The notes below the pieces were generated by a model. It saw only the letters and a program-made list of their open reading frames with translations. It searched no databases and was not told the origin of the DNA. The position numbers and the translations under genes are program-made. DNA of 64,000 nt from Dethiobacter sp. (GTDB taxonomy: Bacteria; Bacillota; Dethiobacteria; Dethiobacterales; Dethiobacteraceae): the NCBI GenBank assembly GCA_018335875.1, contig JAGXRN010000034.1, positions 31,644-95,643 on the forward strand. The letters are read 5' to 3'. Below, one piece after another: positions 35,217 through 45,432 of the stretch (its first letter is position 1; the number at the start of each line of letters is the position of its first letter).

Positions 35217-35825
35217 ATGATTGTTATTATAGATTACGGAGTGGGGAATTTAAGCAGCGTCAAAAACGGCTTTGCCGAGGCCGGCTTTTCGACCGCGGTG
35301 AGTAGCGACCCTGAGCTGATAGCCGCGGCAGATGGCTTGGTGCTGCCCGGTGTTGGGGCATTTGGCAGGGCTATGGAAAACCTGCGTATGGGGGGCCTTC
35401 ACAGTGCGGTTTTGTCGTCCGTCAGGAGGGGCGTGCCACTGCTTGGGATCTGCGTGGGGATGCAGATGCTGTTTGAGCGCAGTGAAGAGATGGGGGACTT
35501 TGCGGGCCTTGGCCTCATTGCAGGCAGTGTGGTCCAGTTCAACAGTGGCCTTAAAGTGCCGCAAGTCGGCTGGAACCAGCTTGTAATCAGGCGTTCTCAC
35601 CCGCTGCTGGATGGTATAAAGGACGGCGACTATTTTTATTTTGTCCATTCCTACCACGGGCTGCCCGCAACTGACGTAGACCTTCTTGCCACCGCTGATT
35701 ACGGTCTCCATTTTCCTGCTGTGGTGCAAAAGGGCAATATTTATGGCGTCCAGTTCCACCCTGAAAAGAGCAGCGGCCTGGGACTGAAGATACTGGACAA
35801 TTTCGGGAGGTTGGCAGCATGCTGA
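35217..35825 (+). CDS. hisH: Imidazole glycerol phosphate synthase, glutaminase subunit
   Basis: Class I glutamine amidotransferase that feeds ammonia to HisF. Nucleophile C79 in GICVGMQMLFE and the His/Glu pair in VQFHPEKSSG. ATG 35217 gives MIVIIDYGVGNLSSV, the family start; ATG 35196 lies too close to the possible -10 box. It overlaps hisA by seven bases. Confidence 0.95.
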   Translation: MIVIIDYGVGNLSSVKNGFAEAGFSTAVSSDPELIAAADGLVLPGVGAFGRAMENLRMGGLHSAVLSSVRRGVPLLGICVGMQMLFERSEEMGDFAGLGLIAGSVVQFNSGLKVPQVGWNQLVIRRSHPLLDGIKDGDYFYFVHSYHGLPATDVDLLATADYGLHFPAVVQKGNIYGVQFHPEKSSGLGLKILDNFGRLAAC

Positions 35826-36547
35826 TAATACCGGCCATAGATATCAGGGCTGGCCGTTGTGTACGCCTTCTGCACGGCGAGCTTGACAAGGAGACCATCT
35901 ACTACGAAGACCCGGTGGAGGCTGCGCTGCGCTGGCAGAGTGAAGGCGCCCGCCGGCTGCACCTGGTGGACCTGGACGGCGCTTTTGCCGGAGAGATGAA
36001 GAATGCGGCGGTAATTGAGCAGGTGGTGAAGGCAGTAAATATTCCCGTCCAGATGGGCGGCGGCATCCGTGATATGGCCACCGCCGAAGACCTGTTTGCC
36101 CGCGGTGTGGAACGTGTAATTCTTGGCACAGTGGCTGTCACTGACCCAGAACTTCTCAAAGCAATGTGCAGCAATTTCCCGGGCAGAGTCATGGCCGGGC
36201 TCGATGCACGCAACGGCAGCGTAGCAATTCGCGGCTGGGTGGATGACTCCGGACTGCGGGCAGTAGACTTGGCGCGCAGTATGGCGGGACTCGGCGTTGC
36301 CGAAATCGTCTACACAGATATTGCCAGGGATGGTGCGCTTACAGGGCCAAACCTGACGGCGCTGCGTGAAATGGCGGAAGCGCTTGAAATTGACGTTATT
36401 GCTTCAGGCGGTGTTTCATCACTTGATGATATCAAAAACCTGCTGCAGTTAGAGCCTCTTGGCGTAACAGGCGTAATTGTGGGACAGGCGTTTTACACCG
36501 GCCGGCTGGACATGGCCCGTGCGCTGGCCATACAGGGGGTGGATTGA
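35819..36547 (+). CDS. hisA: ProFAR isomerase HisA
   Basis: (Beta/alpha)8 barrel that isomerises phosphoribosyl-formimino-AICAR-phosphate. MLIIPAIDIRAGRCVRL with catalytic Asp at residue 8, the phosphate loops QMGGGIRD and IASGGVSS, and YTDIARDGALTGPN with the second catalytic Asp. It ends directly at the hisF TTG. Confidence 0.96.
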   Translation: MLIIPAIDIRAGRCVRLLHGELDKETIYYEDPVEAALRWQSEGARRLHLVDLDGAFAGEMKNAAVIEQVVKAVNIPVQMGGGIRDMATAEDLFARGVERVILGTVAVTDPELLKAMCSNFPGRVMAGLDARNGSVAIRGWVDDSGLRAVDLARSMAGLGVAEIVYTDIARDGALTGPNLTALREMAEALEIDVIASGGVSSLDDIKNLLQLEPLGVTGVIVGQAFYTGRLDMARALAIQGVD

Positions 36548-37309
36548 TTGCTTGCCAAACGGATAGTACCCTGCCTGGATGTGAAGGATGGAAGGGTTGT
36601 CAAGGGAACGCAGTTTGTAAACCTGCGTGATGCAGGAGACCCGGTAGAGCTGGCGAAGTTTTATGACTGTGCCGGTGCTGATGAACTGGTATTTTTGGAT
36701 ATTACCGCCTCACACGAGGGGCGCGGCACCATGCTTGATATGGTGCGCCGTACAGCAGAGCAGGTCTTTATTCCTTTTATAGTGGGCGGGGGTATCAGCG
36801 AGCTCGAACATTTGCGCCAGATTCTTGTGGCCGGTGCTGATAAAGTTTCCCTAAACACTGCGGCGGTGGAGAACCCCGGCCTGCTCACAGCGGGCGCTGA
36901 GCGCTTCGGTTCACAATGCATCGTGCTGGCAGTGGATGCCAAATGGAACGGGGTAATGAACGACTGGGAAGTTTACACCCACGGCGGCAGACGCCCTGTC
37001 GGCATGTCTGCACTGGATTGGGTCGTGGAGGGTGAAAGGCGCGGGGCCGGGGAGATACTCTTAACCAGCATGGACTGTGACGGCGGTAAAGACGGCTATG
37101 ATGTGCGGCTGACCAGGGCTGTGGCGGAAAGGCTGAATATTCCCGTTATTGCCTCTGGCGGCGCCGGGGCAATGGATCATTTTTACACCGTGCTTACAGA
37201 CGGCATGGCTGATGCAGCCTTGGCAGCTTCAGTCTTTCACTACAGAGAATTTACTGTGGAAGAAGTTAAACGTTACCTGGCGGAGAAGGGTGTGCCTGTT
37301 CGACTATGA
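36548..37309 (+). CDS. hisF: Imidazole glycerol phosphate synthase, cyclase subunit
   Basis: Partner of HisH; closes the imidazole ring and releases [25 protein letters not shown] with Asp11, and [14 protein letters not shown] with the second catalytic Asp. It starts with TTG immediately after the hisA stop, GGGGGTGG upstream. 253 residues, a normal length. Confidence 0.96.
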   Translation: MLAKRIVPCLDVKDGRVVKGTQFVNLRDAGDPVELAKFYDCAGADELVFLDITASHEGRGTMLDMVRRTAEQVFIPFIVGGGISELEHLRQILVAGADKVSLNTAAVENPGLLTAGAERFGSQCIVLAVDAKWNGVMNDWEVYTHGGRRPVGMSALDWVVEGERRGAGEILLTSMDCDGGKDGYDVRLTRAVAERLNIPVIASGGAGAMDHFYTVLTDGMADAALAASVFHYREFTVEEVKRYLAEKGVPVRL

Positions 37310-37935
37310 CAGAGCTTAAATATAATGAAGCCGGCCTGATACCGGCCATCGTCCAGGATGTCGGCAGCGGCCGGGTTTTAATGCTTGCTTACATGAACAG
37401 TGAGTCGCTGCAGAAAACAAAAGAGACCGGGGAAACCTGGTTTTTCAGCCGCAGCCGCAACCAGCTCTGGCACAAAGGCGTGACGTCGGGGCATACACAG
37501 GAAGTGGTGGGCATTCGCTACGATTGCGACTGCGATGCTCTGCTGGTGCAGGTGAAGCAGCAAGGTCCTGCCTGCCATACCGGGGCAGTCAGCTGCTTTT
37601 ACCGCACTCTCCCCGGGCAGGAAGAACACCTGGCCTGTGATTTTTTATTTGAGCTGGAACGGATTATAGATAATCGCAAAGTACAAAAGCCGGAAGGATC
37701 TTATGTTGCCGGCCTTTTTGCTAAAGGGCTGGACAGGATTCTGAAAAAAGTGGGTGAAGAAGCCGGTGAAGTGATCATCGCCGCTAAAAATGAAGACAAG
37801 AATGAGCTTGTTTATGAGGCTGGCGACCTGCTCTTCCACCTGCTTGTCCTCCTGTCGCAAAAAGGCGTGTCTCTCTCGGAGGTACTGGCTGAGTTGGAGA
37901 GGCGGCACAGTCAAAGAAATGAGGTAAAGAAATGA
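37306..37935 (+). CDS. hisI: Bifunctional phosphoribosyl-AMP cyclohydrolase/phosphoribosyl-ATP pyrophosphatase
   Basis: HisIE fusion: the N-terminal 110 residues form the cyclohydrolase ([29 protein letters not shown] with the metal-binding Cys) and the C-terminal 90 the MazG-like pyrophosphatase ([18 protein letters not shown]). It overlaps hisF by ATGA at its start and the phosphatase gene by ATGA at its end. Confidence 0.95.
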   Translation: MTELKYNEAGLIPAIVQDVGSGRVLMLAYMNSESLQKTKETGETWFFSRSRNQLWHKGVTSGHTQEVVGIRYDCDCDALLVQVKQQGPACHTGAVSCFYRTLPGQEEHLACDFLFELERIIDNRKVQKPEGSYVAGLFAKGLDRILKKVGEEAGEVIIAAKNEDKNELVYEAGDLLFHLLVLLSQKGVSLSEVLAELERRHSQRNEVKK

Positions 37936-38732
37936 TTGATTACCATATCCATACCTCACGCTGCTGCCATGCCACAGGGGTTATTGATGAATATCTGGCT
38001 GAGGCGGAGCGCAAAGGGCTCTTGGAAATAGGATTTGCCGACCACTTTCCATTGGAGCTGCTTGGCTGTGAACCGGAAAACCGTGTAACTATGCATGCAG
38101 ATGAACTACCCGCTTATCTGGCCGATGTGGAAAGGATGCGCAAAATTGCCTGCATACCAGTGCGCACAGGCGTGGAGGCCGACTACCTGCCCGGCAGGGA
38201 GGAAGTTACAGCCGCGGCGCTTGCGGCTTACCCCTTTGACTATATAATTGGTTCCATTCATTTTCTGGACAGCTGGGATTTTACACACCCCCGTTACCTG
38301 GAGCATTATCGGAAAACTGATTTGGACCTGCTTTATGAGCAGTATTTTGCAACAGTGGCTAAAATGGCCGGGAGCGGGCTGTTTGATATTGCCGGGCATC
38401 TTGATGTTGTTAAAAAGTTTGCTTTCTTTCCGCAGAAAGACTGGTCTTATCTTGTGGAGAAAACGTGCCGCGTGCTGGCGGCAAATGACCTTTGCGTGGA
38501 ACTTAATTCTTCGGGTTGGCGCGCTCCGGTGGCTGAGGCCTACCCCTCACGGACGTTCCTGGAGAAATGCCGGTCGCTCGGTGTGGCAGTTACCCTTGGT
38601 TCAGATGCCCACTGTCCGGGTGATGTGGGCAGAGACCTGGGGCGGGCTGTTTCGCTGTTGAAAGAGGCAGGTTTTGCTGAAGTGGCTGTGTTTGAAGGCA
38701 GAAAGCGTATGATGCGGCCCCTTACAATCTAA
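37932..38732 (+). CDS. hisK: Histidinol-phosphatase, PHP family
   Basis: PHP metal-dependent phosphoesterase of 266 residues: [20 protein letters not shown] with the first metal histidines, [26 protein letters not shown] and [12 protein letters not shown]. It completes histidine synthesis, since HisB here is dehydratase only. It ends the his operon. Confidence 0.93.
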   Translation: MIDYHIHTSRCCHATGVIDEYLAEAERKGLLEIGFADHFPLELLGCEPENRVTMHADELPAYLADVERMRKIACIPVRTGVEADYLPGREEVTAAALAAYPFDYIIGSIHFLDSWDFTHPRYLEHYRKTDLDLLYEQYFATVAKMAGSGLFDIAGHLDVVKKFAFFPQKDWSYLVEKTCRVLAANDLCVELNSSGWRAPVAEAYPSRTFLEKCRSLGVAVTLGSDAHCPGDVGRDLGRAVSLLKEAGFAEVAVFEGRKRMMRPLTI

Positions 38733-38756
38733 TCTTACTAAGGAGGAGAAGAAGGG

Positions 38757-39206
38757 ATGCGGATTTCAACCAAGGGCAGGTACGGGGTAAGGGCCATGTT
38801 TGACCTGGCCATGCACAATCAGGATAATGCCATTGCCCTGAAAAGCGTGGCCCAGCGCGAGCATATTTCTGAAAAATATCTGGAGCACCTTTTTGCCAGC
38901 CTGAAAAAAGCCGGACTTATTCACAGTGTCCGTGGCGCCCAGGGGGGGTACCGCCTGGGGCGCCCGCCGCAGGAAATTACACTGGGTGATATCATCCGCG
39001 TGCTCGAAGGGCCTGTAACACCGGCGGATTGTGTGACGGACGGCTGTGATACAGATGTCTGCGAAAGGGCCTCAGATTGTATTATGCGTTCCGTCTGGAT
39101 CAGAATCAGGAACGAAATCAACAGTGTCCTTGACAATGTAACGCTTGCCGACATCTGTGAAGAGCAGAAAAAACTTCAGAAAAACGGCTACATGTACCAT
39201 ATTTAA
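38757..39206 (+). CDS. Rrf2-family transcription regulator (IscR-like)
   Basis: 149 residues: the winged-helix start MRISTKGRYGVRAMFDLA, a wing with VRGAQGGYRLGRPP, and three cysteines in CVTDGCDTDVCERASDC that could bind a 2Fe-2S cluster as in IscR. No isc/suf or cysteine-synthase gene follows, so its target is unknown; sensing of Fe-S status or of cysteine (CymR-like) are both possible. AAGGAGGAG ribosome site. Confidence 0.9.
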   Translation: MRISTKGRYGVRAMFDLAMHNQDNAIALKSVAQREHISEKYLEHLFASLKKAGLIHSVRGAQGGYRLGRPPQEITLGDIIRVLEGPVTPADCVTDGCDTDVCERASDCIMRSVWIRIRNEINSVLDNVTLADICEEQKKLQKNGYMYHI

Positions 39207-39240
39207 AAAGCAACTTTTGTGTGAGGAGGTTTAGGCAGCT

Positions 39241-39732
39241 ATGGAAAGACGGCTGATAGAGACCTGCAATGGGCCGCTTCAGATTTCATTTAATCAGAGC
39301 GGGCTTTTTGAGCTTAACCTTCCCGGCAATTTGCGGCAAAACGGAGAAATGCCGACAGCTGTCGGCGATCCGGAGTGGGTGTGGCGTCTGGCTGATGAGT
39401 TGAAGTACTATTTCAAAGGCCTGCCGGTTAGCTTTTCCTGCCCGCTGGATTTCTCGGGGTATACCCCGTTTTTCAGGCGCATTCTGCTGGCAGCGGCTGA
39501 AATTCCCTACGGGGAGAGAAGACCATACCGCTGGCTGGCAGAGCAGGCCGGCTCTCCCGGAGCGGCCAGGGCAGCGGGACAGGCCATGGCCGCCAACCGC
39601 ACGCCACTTGTTATTCCCTGCCACCGTGTTGTCAGGAGCGACGGCGTAATCGGCGGCTTCAGCGGCGGGCCGGGGTGGAAAGAAAGGCTGCTAAATCTTG
39701 AAACTGCTGGGAGGACATACAAAAATGACTGA
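39241..39732 (+). CDS. ogt: Methylated-DNA-protein cysteine methyltransferase
   Basis: DNA repair protein that takes the methyl group from O6-methylguanine. Active-site Cys in VIPCHRVVRSDG, followed by GGFSGG; the helix-turn-helix AGSPGAARAAGQAMAANRT. 163 residues, a normal length. GAGGAGG before the ATG; its end overlaps lgt by eight bases. Confidence 0.93.
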   Translation: MERRLIETCNGPLQISFNQSGLFELNLPGNLRQNGEMPTAVGDPEWVWRLADELKYYFKGLPVSFSCPLDFSGYTPFFRRILLAAAEIPYGERRPYRWLAEQAGSPGAARAAGQAMAANRTPLVIPCHRVVRSDGVIGGFSGGPGWKERLLNLETAGRTYKND

Positions 39733-40483
39733 AATAAATCCTGTTGCTTTTCAAATATTTGGCCTTCCGGTTTACTGGTATGGTGTGATGATCAGCACCG
39801 GGCTTCTGCTTGCTTTTTTGGTGACTCTCACACGCACTGAGAAATACGGGTTTGACGCCGACCAACTGGTCAACTTTTTACTGTTCGCCGTACCGGCGGC
39901 GCTGATTGGCACAAGAATCGGTTATGTTGTTGCCCACTGGGATGAATTCAGCGGCAACCTGGTATCAGTTTTTGCTGTGCGCCAGGGCGGGCTTGCCATC
40001 CATGGGGGAATATTTGCCGCCATTCTTACAGGTGTGATTTTTGCGCGCGCTACCAGGGTGAAATTCTGGCGCCTGGCCGATCTCTGCGCGCCGGGACTGA
40101 TACTGGGCCAGGCCATTGGACGCTGGGGGAATTATTTTAATCAGGAAGCTTACGGTGTGGAGACCGGCGTGCCCTGGGCCATGTATATTGCCGGCGCCAT
40201 GCGTCATCCCACATTTCTCTATGAATCCCTGTGGAATTTTATGGTTTTCCTGTACCTGCTCTGGGTCAGCGGGCGTGAAAGGACGGACGGCGGTATTTTT
40301 ATCCGCTACCTGATCTGGTATTCAGCAGGCCGTTTTGTGATTGAGGGCCTGCGCACAGACAGCGCCATGATAGGTGGCTTCAGAACGGCTCAGCTGTTGA
40401 GCCTTGTTTTGATACATGGCGGCCTGATACTTCTGTGGTGGCTAAAGAAGCAGAATAAAGAGCGTCTCGGGAGGTATCTGTGA
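39725..40483 (+). CDS. lgt: Prolipoprotein diacylglyceryl transferase
   Basis: Integral membrane enzyme that lipidates the Cys of lipobox proteins. About seven membrane helices; signature [13 protein letters not shown] and [17 protein letters not shown]. 252 residues from ATG 39725, with GGGAGGA at good spacing; an earlier ATG at 39698 lies inside ogt. It would process the lipoproteins of the cytochrome island. Confidence 0.95.
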   Translation: MTEINPVAFQIFGLPVYWYGVMISTGLLLAFLVTLTRTEKYGFDADQLVNFLLFAVPAALIGTRIGYVVAHWDEFSGNLVSVFAVRQGGLAIHGGIFAAILTGVIFARATRVKFWRLADLCAPGLILGQAIGRWGNYFNQEAYGVETGVPWAMYIAGAMRHPTFLYESLWNFMVFLYLLWVSGRERTDGGIFIRYLIWYSAGRFVIEGLRTDSAMIGGFRTAQLLSLVLIHGGLILLWWLKKQNKERLGRYL

Positions 40484-41637
40484 TGCGCTACCTCACAGCA
40501 GGTGAATCACACGGGCCTTCACTGACTGCAATCATTGAGGGATTGCCGGCAAACCTGCAGCTTGACATGCAGCAGGTTAATTTTGAGCTGTCCCGCCGAC
40601 AGCAGGGATACGGTCGCGGCGGGCGTATGAGAATTGAGACTGACAGGGCACAAATCACTTCCGGCCTTCGTTTCGGCAGGGCACTTGGCAGCCCGCTGGC
40701 TATCAGTATTGAAAACCGTGACTTTGCCAACTGGCAGGACAGAATGTCACCGGAAGGCGAGAGGCCGCCGGAGCTTGCCAGGGTTACCAGGCCGCGTCCC
40801 GGTCATGCCGACTTGGCGGCGTCGCTCAAGTATGACCTGCACGATATCAGGGATGTCCTGGAGAGGGCGAGCGCCAGGGAAACAGCAGCCAGAACCGCTG
40901 TGGGTGCGGTGGCAAGGCAGCTTCTTGGCGTGTTTGGCGTCACTGTTTTCAGCCATGTACTTTCAATTGGCAGTGTGTCTGCCTCACTGACTGGTGAGTT
41001 AAGCCAACTCAGGGAGGCGGCCGGGAAGTCGCCCGTGCGCTGCGCCGATCCTGCAGCAGCGGCGGAGATGATGAAAGCCATTGATCATGCCAGGGAAGAG
41101 GGCGACTCTCTGGGCGGTGTGTTTGAAATAATCGCAACGGGAGTGCCCGCAGGCCTTGGCAGCCATGTGCACTGGGACCGCAAACTGGACGGGCGCCTGG
41201 CTGCTGCGCTGATGAGCATCCAGGCCATAAAAGGCGTGGAAGTGGGCGGAGGCTTTGCCCTTGCCGTACTGCCCGGTTCACTTGTCCACGATGAGATAAG
41301 CTATGAGAGTGAAAAAGGATATTTTCGCCTCAGCAACAGGGCGGGCGGCATAGAGGGCGGCATCACAAACGGGGAGCCGCTGGTGGTGAGGGCTGCCATG
41401 AAGCCCATTCCCACACTTTACAAACCTTTGCAGAGCATCGACATGGATGGCCACGCGCCTTTCACGGCCATGGTTGAACGTTCCGATACCTGCGCTGTTC
41501 CCGCCGCCTCCGTGGTGGCAGAAGCTGTTATTGCCTGGGAAATTGCCTGCTCTTTCCGGGAAAAATTCGGGGGCGACTCACTGGCGGAGATGCAGTCCAA
41601 TTATAATTCCTACTTAAAAATGATGACTGACCGCTGA
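40483..41637 (+). CDS. aroC: Chorismate synthase
   Basis: Last shikimate-pathway step, FMN-dependent. [32 protein letters not shown] and [13 protein letters not shown] are family signatures, with [14 protein letters not shown] at the active site. 384 residues. ATG 40483 shares a base with the lgt stop and follows GGGAGG. Confidence 0.97.
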   Translation: MRYLTAGESHGPSLTAIIEGLPANLQLDMQQVNFELSRRQQGYGRGGRMRIETDRAQITSGLRFGRALGSPLAISIENRDFANWQDRMSPEGERPPELARVTRPRPGHADLAASLKYDLHDIRDVLERASARETAARTAVGAVARQLLGVFGVTVFSHVLSIGSVSASLTGELSQLREAAGKSPVRCADPAAAAEMMKAIDHAREEGDSLGGVFEIIATGVPAGLGSHVHWDRKLDGRLAAALMSIQAIKGVEVGGGFALAVLPGSLVHDEISYESEKGYFRLSNRAGGIEGGITNGEPLVVRAAMKPIPTLYKPLQSIDMDGHAPFTAMVERSDTCAVPAASVVAEAVIAWEIACSFREKFGGDSLAEMQSNYNSYLKMMTDR

Positions 41638-41653
41638 CCGGGGTGATTAAAAA

Positions 41654-42763
41654 ATGCGCAGATTACAGGTGTCCCTTGAAGGGCGCAGCTATCCAATCTA
41701 TATCGGCAGGAACCTCTACCCGCATCTTTGGGGGGCATGGCAGGAGTCGGTGAAGCCCACTAAGATCCTGCTGGTCAGCGATGAAAATGTTTTCCCTCTT
41801 TTTGGCGGCAAACTAATCGCCGAACTTGACAGAGCAGGCTTTGCCTCCTCACTTGTGGTTGTGCCCGCAGGTGAGGGAAGCAAGTCAATGTCCTGGTTGG
41901 AGGCGATTTACAGCAGTGCCCTGGAGGCGGGACTTGACCGCGGTGGCCTGGTGCTGGCGCTGGGGGGCGGTGTGGTTGGTGACCTGGCAGGGTTTGCAGC
42001 AGCTACCTACATGCGCGGCGTACCATTTATACAGGTGCCCACAACTCTCCTGGCACAGGTGGACAGCAGCGTGGGCGGCAAAGTGGCGGTCAATCACCCT
42101 CTTGGTAAAAACCTGATCGGCGCTTTCTACCAGCCAAGGCTGGTCTGGATAGAACTGGAGACGCTGCGCTCACTGCCCGAGCGTGAATTTCTGGCCGGCG
42201 CCGCTGAGGTGATAAAATATGGAATCATTCTCAGTAAACCTTTCTTTAATTATCTTGAAGAAAACTGGACAGCTTTCCTTGCCAGGCAGGAAGAAGTGCT
42301 CACAGAGGTTATTGCCGTCTCCTGCGGACTCAAAAGTGAAGTGGTGGCACGCGACGAGCGCGAAGAGGGTGAAAGGGCGATACTTAATTTCGGCCATACC
42401 TGGGGGCACGCTCTGGAGGCTGCCACAGGCTATAACTATTACCTGCACGGGGAAGCAGTGCTGGTGGGTATGGCCCTGGCAGTACACATGGCCGCAAAGA
42501 AGAAGATACTCTCCCGCACCGATGCCCGGCGTATCGTGTCCATGCTGGCAAGGATCGGCCTTAGACCCCCGCCTCCGGGCCTTGACTCTGAAAACGTCCT
42601 GGCGTCTCTTAAATACGACAAAAAAAGAAAAGACGGGCGGCTTGTATTTGTGTTCCCTGTGAGCATCGGAGAGGTGGCGCTTTTTAGTGACACCGACACA
42701 GGACTGCTCTTTGCCGTGCTGAACGATTATTTATGCGGCTGGCTGGAAAAGGAGTATTCATAA
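41654..42763 (+). CDS. aroB: 3-Dehydroquinate synthase
   Basis: Converts DAHP to dehydroquinate using NAD and a metal. ALGGGVVGDLAGFAAATYMRG, the DSSVGGKVAVNH loop and the metal ligands in RAILNFGHTWGHALE plus YLHGEAVLVGM are present. 369 residues. It follows aroC by 16 bases and overlaps the next start by one base. Confidence 0.97.
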   Translation: MRRLQVSLEGRSYPIYIGRNLYPHLWGAWQESVKPTKILLVSDENVFPLFGGKLIAELDRAGFASSLVVVPAGEGSKSMSWLEAIYSSALEAGLDRGGLVLALGGGVVGDLAGFAAATYMRGVPFIQVPTTLLAQVDSSVGGKVAVNHPLGKNLIGAFYQPRLVWIELETLRSLPEREFLAGAAEVIKYGIILSKPFFNYLEENWTAFLARQEEVLTEVIAVSCGLKSEVVARDEREEGERAILNFGHTWGHALEAATGYNYYLHGEAVLVGMALAVHMAAKKKILSRTDARRIVSMLARIGLRPPPPGLDSENVLASLKYDKKRKDGRLVFVFPVSIGEVALFSDTDTGLLFAVLNDYLCGWLEKEYS

Positions 42764-43023
42764 TGCAAATTGAGGTAGCAGTCAACAAAACAGCTAAATA
42801 TGCCAGCGGGGATTGTGGTGACTCTGCTGAAGTGGTGGAAAGACCAAAAGGCGGGATATCAGCTCTTTTGCTGACGGGCAGGGAAGCGGCCGTTCTGCCA
42901 AGCTCATCAGCGGCCTGGCTGGAAGGTGGGCGCCCGGGAGACGATATGACAGTACTGGCGCTTGGTGTGCACGGTGATGATGAGTGTAAAATCGGAAGGC
43001 TGCGCGTAACCTACCCTGTCTGA
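42763..43023 (+). pseudogene. SpoIIE-like PP2C phosphatase with its middle missing
   Basis: The first 37 residues (MQIEVAVNKTAKYASGDCGD, VERPKGGIS) match the N-terminus of PP2C/SpoIIE-type phosphatases found in many anaerobic Bacillota, and the last 35 (GGRPGDDMTVLALGV and the RLRV ending) match the C-terminus. Most of the catalytic domain, roughly 150 residues including the metal-binding DGxGxG region, is absent. The frame remains open across the junction near 42875. A longer start at 42733 inside aroB is rejected. Deletion pseudogene or assembly collapse. Confidence 0.75.
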
Positions 43024-43049
43024 ATTATTGATGCGGACGGAGATGGATC

Positions 43050-43166
43050 ATGAATAATTGCTGCGGTAAAAGAATACACGTCCCAAATGGCAGGCGCCTG
43101 CCAGGCCGGTTTGGATTAAGATTTGCGTCTGCAGCAATATTGTGCAGGCGCCATGTTTTAATTTAA
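43050..43166 (+). CDS. Possible small protein, 38 residues
   Basis: ATG with GGAGATGG upstream; a basic, Cys-containing product beginning MNNCCGKRIH. Its DNA includes the perfect palindrome GGCAGGCGCCTGCC (about 43089-43102). No family is recognised, and it may be chance or another remnant next to the broken PP2C gene. Confidence 0.25.
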   Translation: MNNCCGKRIHVPNGRRLPGRFGLRFASAAILCRRHVLI

Positions 43167-43188
43167 GTAACTATGGAGGAGACCCGGT

Positions 43189-45432
43189 ATGTGTAACGAT
43201 GATAAAATTGTAATCACTTCCTGTGGCGATAACTGCGGCGGGCGCTGTATACTGAGAGTGCATGTCCGCTCCGGCAGGGTGGTGAGAATTTCCACAGATA
43301 ATACAGAGGAAAAAGACGGCTGCCACCAGCTGCGCGCCTGTATGCGGGGGCGCAGCTACCGGGAGAGACTGTATCACCCTGACCGCTTAAAATACCCGCT
43401 GCAAAGAACGGGAAAAAGAGGAGATGGGGAATTTAAAAGAATCTCCTGGGAAGAGGCTACCACACTGATTGCGGGTGAACTTAAAAGGATTACGGCAAAA
43501 TACGGCCCTGAATCGAGGTATATCAATTATAGCTCCGGAATTAAGGGTGTTTTGGCTGAGAGGGAGTTTTTCCGCCGCCTGCTGTCGGTTTACGGGGGAG
43601 GCTACCTTGATTACTACGGTTCCTACAGTTCGGCCTGCACCAGGATGGCCACAAGCTATACATTTGGTACCGATAAAACAGGAAGCTCAACGGACAACTG
43701 GCAGCATTCAAAACTTATTATCCTGTGGGGGCACAACCCCGCTGAAACCTCCTTTGGCACAAACACTCCCTATTATTTAAAAAAGGCCAGGGAAAACGGG
43801 TCAAAAATTATTGTAATAGATCCTCGTTACTCAGATTCCGCCGTGGCTTTGGCAGATGAGTGGATTCCTTTGCTTCCAACTACTGATAATGCCCTCATGG
43901 ATGCCATGATATATGTAATGATTACTGAAAATCTCTATGACAGGTCTTTTGTGGATAAATACTGCCTCGGTTTTGATGAAGGCCAGATGCCGGATGGGGT
44001 TCCGGCCGGCAATTCACTTTGCAGCTATATCCTGGGACAGTATGACGGGATTGCGAAAACTCCCCAGTGGGCAGAGCAGATAACAAGGGTGCCTGCGGGG
44101 GCCATACACAGGTTAGCGCGTGAATATGCAACTATGAAACCAGCGGCGCTGCTCCAGGGCTGGGGGCCTCAGCGCCATGCCTACGGCGAACAGCCCGCCA
44201 GGGGAGCCACTGTACTGGCAGCCATCACCGGCAATGTTGGCATCCGGGGAGGATGGGCCTCGGGGTACGGCTTTCAGTCCCAGATACAGCTGGCCCCGCT
44301 GCCATATGAAAATCCGGTTAAGGCCTCCATATCTTTCTTCACCTGGACCGAGGCTGTCCTGCGTGGACGGCAAATGGGACCCGACTCCGGGGTGAGAAAT
44401 GCCGGCCGCCTGGAGAGCGACATAAAATTCGTGGCCAGCCTGGCAGGAAACAGCCTGTTAAACCAACATTCAGATATTAATATGACCAGGGAAATCCTGA
44501 AGGATGAAACAAAGTGCGAATTTATCCTGGTGTCTGATGAGTTTATGACACCAAGTGCCAGGTATGCCGACCTTTTGCTTCCCAGCACCAATTTCCTTGA
44601 GAGAGTCGGTATTGCTACCGCACTGGAATACCAGGATTATGTTATCTTTCAGGGCAAAGCTGTGGATGCTTCTTATGAGTGCCGTAACGGTTATGACTGG
44701 ATGCTTGAGGTCGCTGAAAAGCTTGGTGTGTGGGAAGAATTTTCGCTGGGTAGGAACTATGAAGACTGGGCTCGTTATATTGTTGAGAAAACAAAGGAAC
44801 TGGATCCTGACTTTCCAAGCTTTGAGGAGTTTTCCAGGCAGGGAATTTACAGAAAGCAGCCAAAATCATATATTGCATTCCAGGAGCAGGTAGAAGATTT
44901 TGCTAATAATCCCTTTCCCACCCCATCGGGTAAAATTGAGATTTTCTCTCCACGTCTATTTGCCATGAACAACCCAAGTGAAATCCCTGCCATCCCTAAA
45001 TATATTCCCAGTTGGGAAGGACCGGGCGACTCTGTAAATATTCAATATCCTCTGCAGTTGATTGCCTGGCACAGCAAAAGGAGTACCCACTCCACAATGG
45101 GCAACTCAGCCTGGCTGGAGGAAGTGGAACCGCATAAATTATGGGTAAATCCTAAAGATGCACGGCAAAGGGGCCTCTCAAGCGGTGATCGGGCCAGGGT
45201 CTTCAATATGCGCGGGGAACTGGAGATTACTGTTAAGGTTACTTCACGCATAATGCCCGGTGTGGTGGCCATGCCACAAGGCGCATGGTACAAACCGGAT
45301 CATGAAGCGGTTGACCAGGGTGGTTGTATAAACACCCTCACCAAATATCATCCAACGCCGCTGGCAAAGGGCAACCCCCAGCACACAAACCTGGTTGATG
45401 TTAAAAACTTAAAAACAGGTGAATTAAAATGA
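43189..45432 (+). CDS. DMSO-reductase-family molybdopterin oxidoreductase, catalytic subunit
   Basis: 747 residues. N-terminal 4Fe-4S ligands C12, C16, C20 and C51 (CGDNCGGRC pattern of DmsA-like enzymes). The segment YGSYSSACTRMA near residue 143 places a serine where DMSO-reductase-type enzymes bind Mo. Later segments LIILWGHNPAETSFGTN and the C-terminal molydopterin domain with MPQGAWYKPD are typical. Unlike most DmsA proteins it has no Tat signal and starts nearly at the cluster, so a cytoplasmic location is implied. The substrate is unknown. GGAGGAG before ATG; overlaps the Fe-S subunit by ATGA. Confidence 0.88.
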   Translation: MCNDDKIVITSCGDNCGGRCILRVHVRSGRVVRISTDNTEEKDGCHQLRACMRGRSYRERLYHPDRLKYPLQRTGKRGDGEFKRISWEEATTLIAGELKRITAKYGPESRYINYSSGIKGVLAEREFFRRLLSVYGGGYLDYYGSYSSACTRMATSYTFGTDKTGSSTDNWQHSKLIILWGHNPAETSFGTNTPYYLKKARENGSKIIVIDPRYSDSAVALADEWIPLLPTTDNALMDAMIYVMITENLYDRSFVDKYCLGFDEGQMPDGVPAGNSLCSYILGQYDGIAKTPQWAEQITRVPAGAIHRLAREYATMKPAALLQGWGPQRHAYGEQPARGATVLAAITGNVGIRGGWASGYGFQSQIQLAPLPYENPVKASISFFTWTEAVLRGRQMGPDSGVRNAGRLESDIKFVASLAGNSLLNQHSDINMTREILKDETKCEFILVSDEFMTPSARYADLLLPSTNFLERVGIATALEYQDYVIFQGKAVDASYECRNGYDWMLEVAEKLGVWEEFSLGRNYEDWARYIVEKTKELDPDFPSFEEFSRQGIYRKQPKSYIAFQEQVEDFANNPFPTPSGKIEIFSPRLFAMNNPSEIPAIPKYIPSWEGPGDSVNIQYPLQLIAWHSKRSTHSTMGNSAWLEEVEPHKLWVNPKDARQRGLSSGDRARVFNMRGELEITVKVTSRIMPGVVAMPQGAWYKPDHEAVDQGGCINTLTKYHPTPLAKGNPQHTNLVDVKNLKTGELK

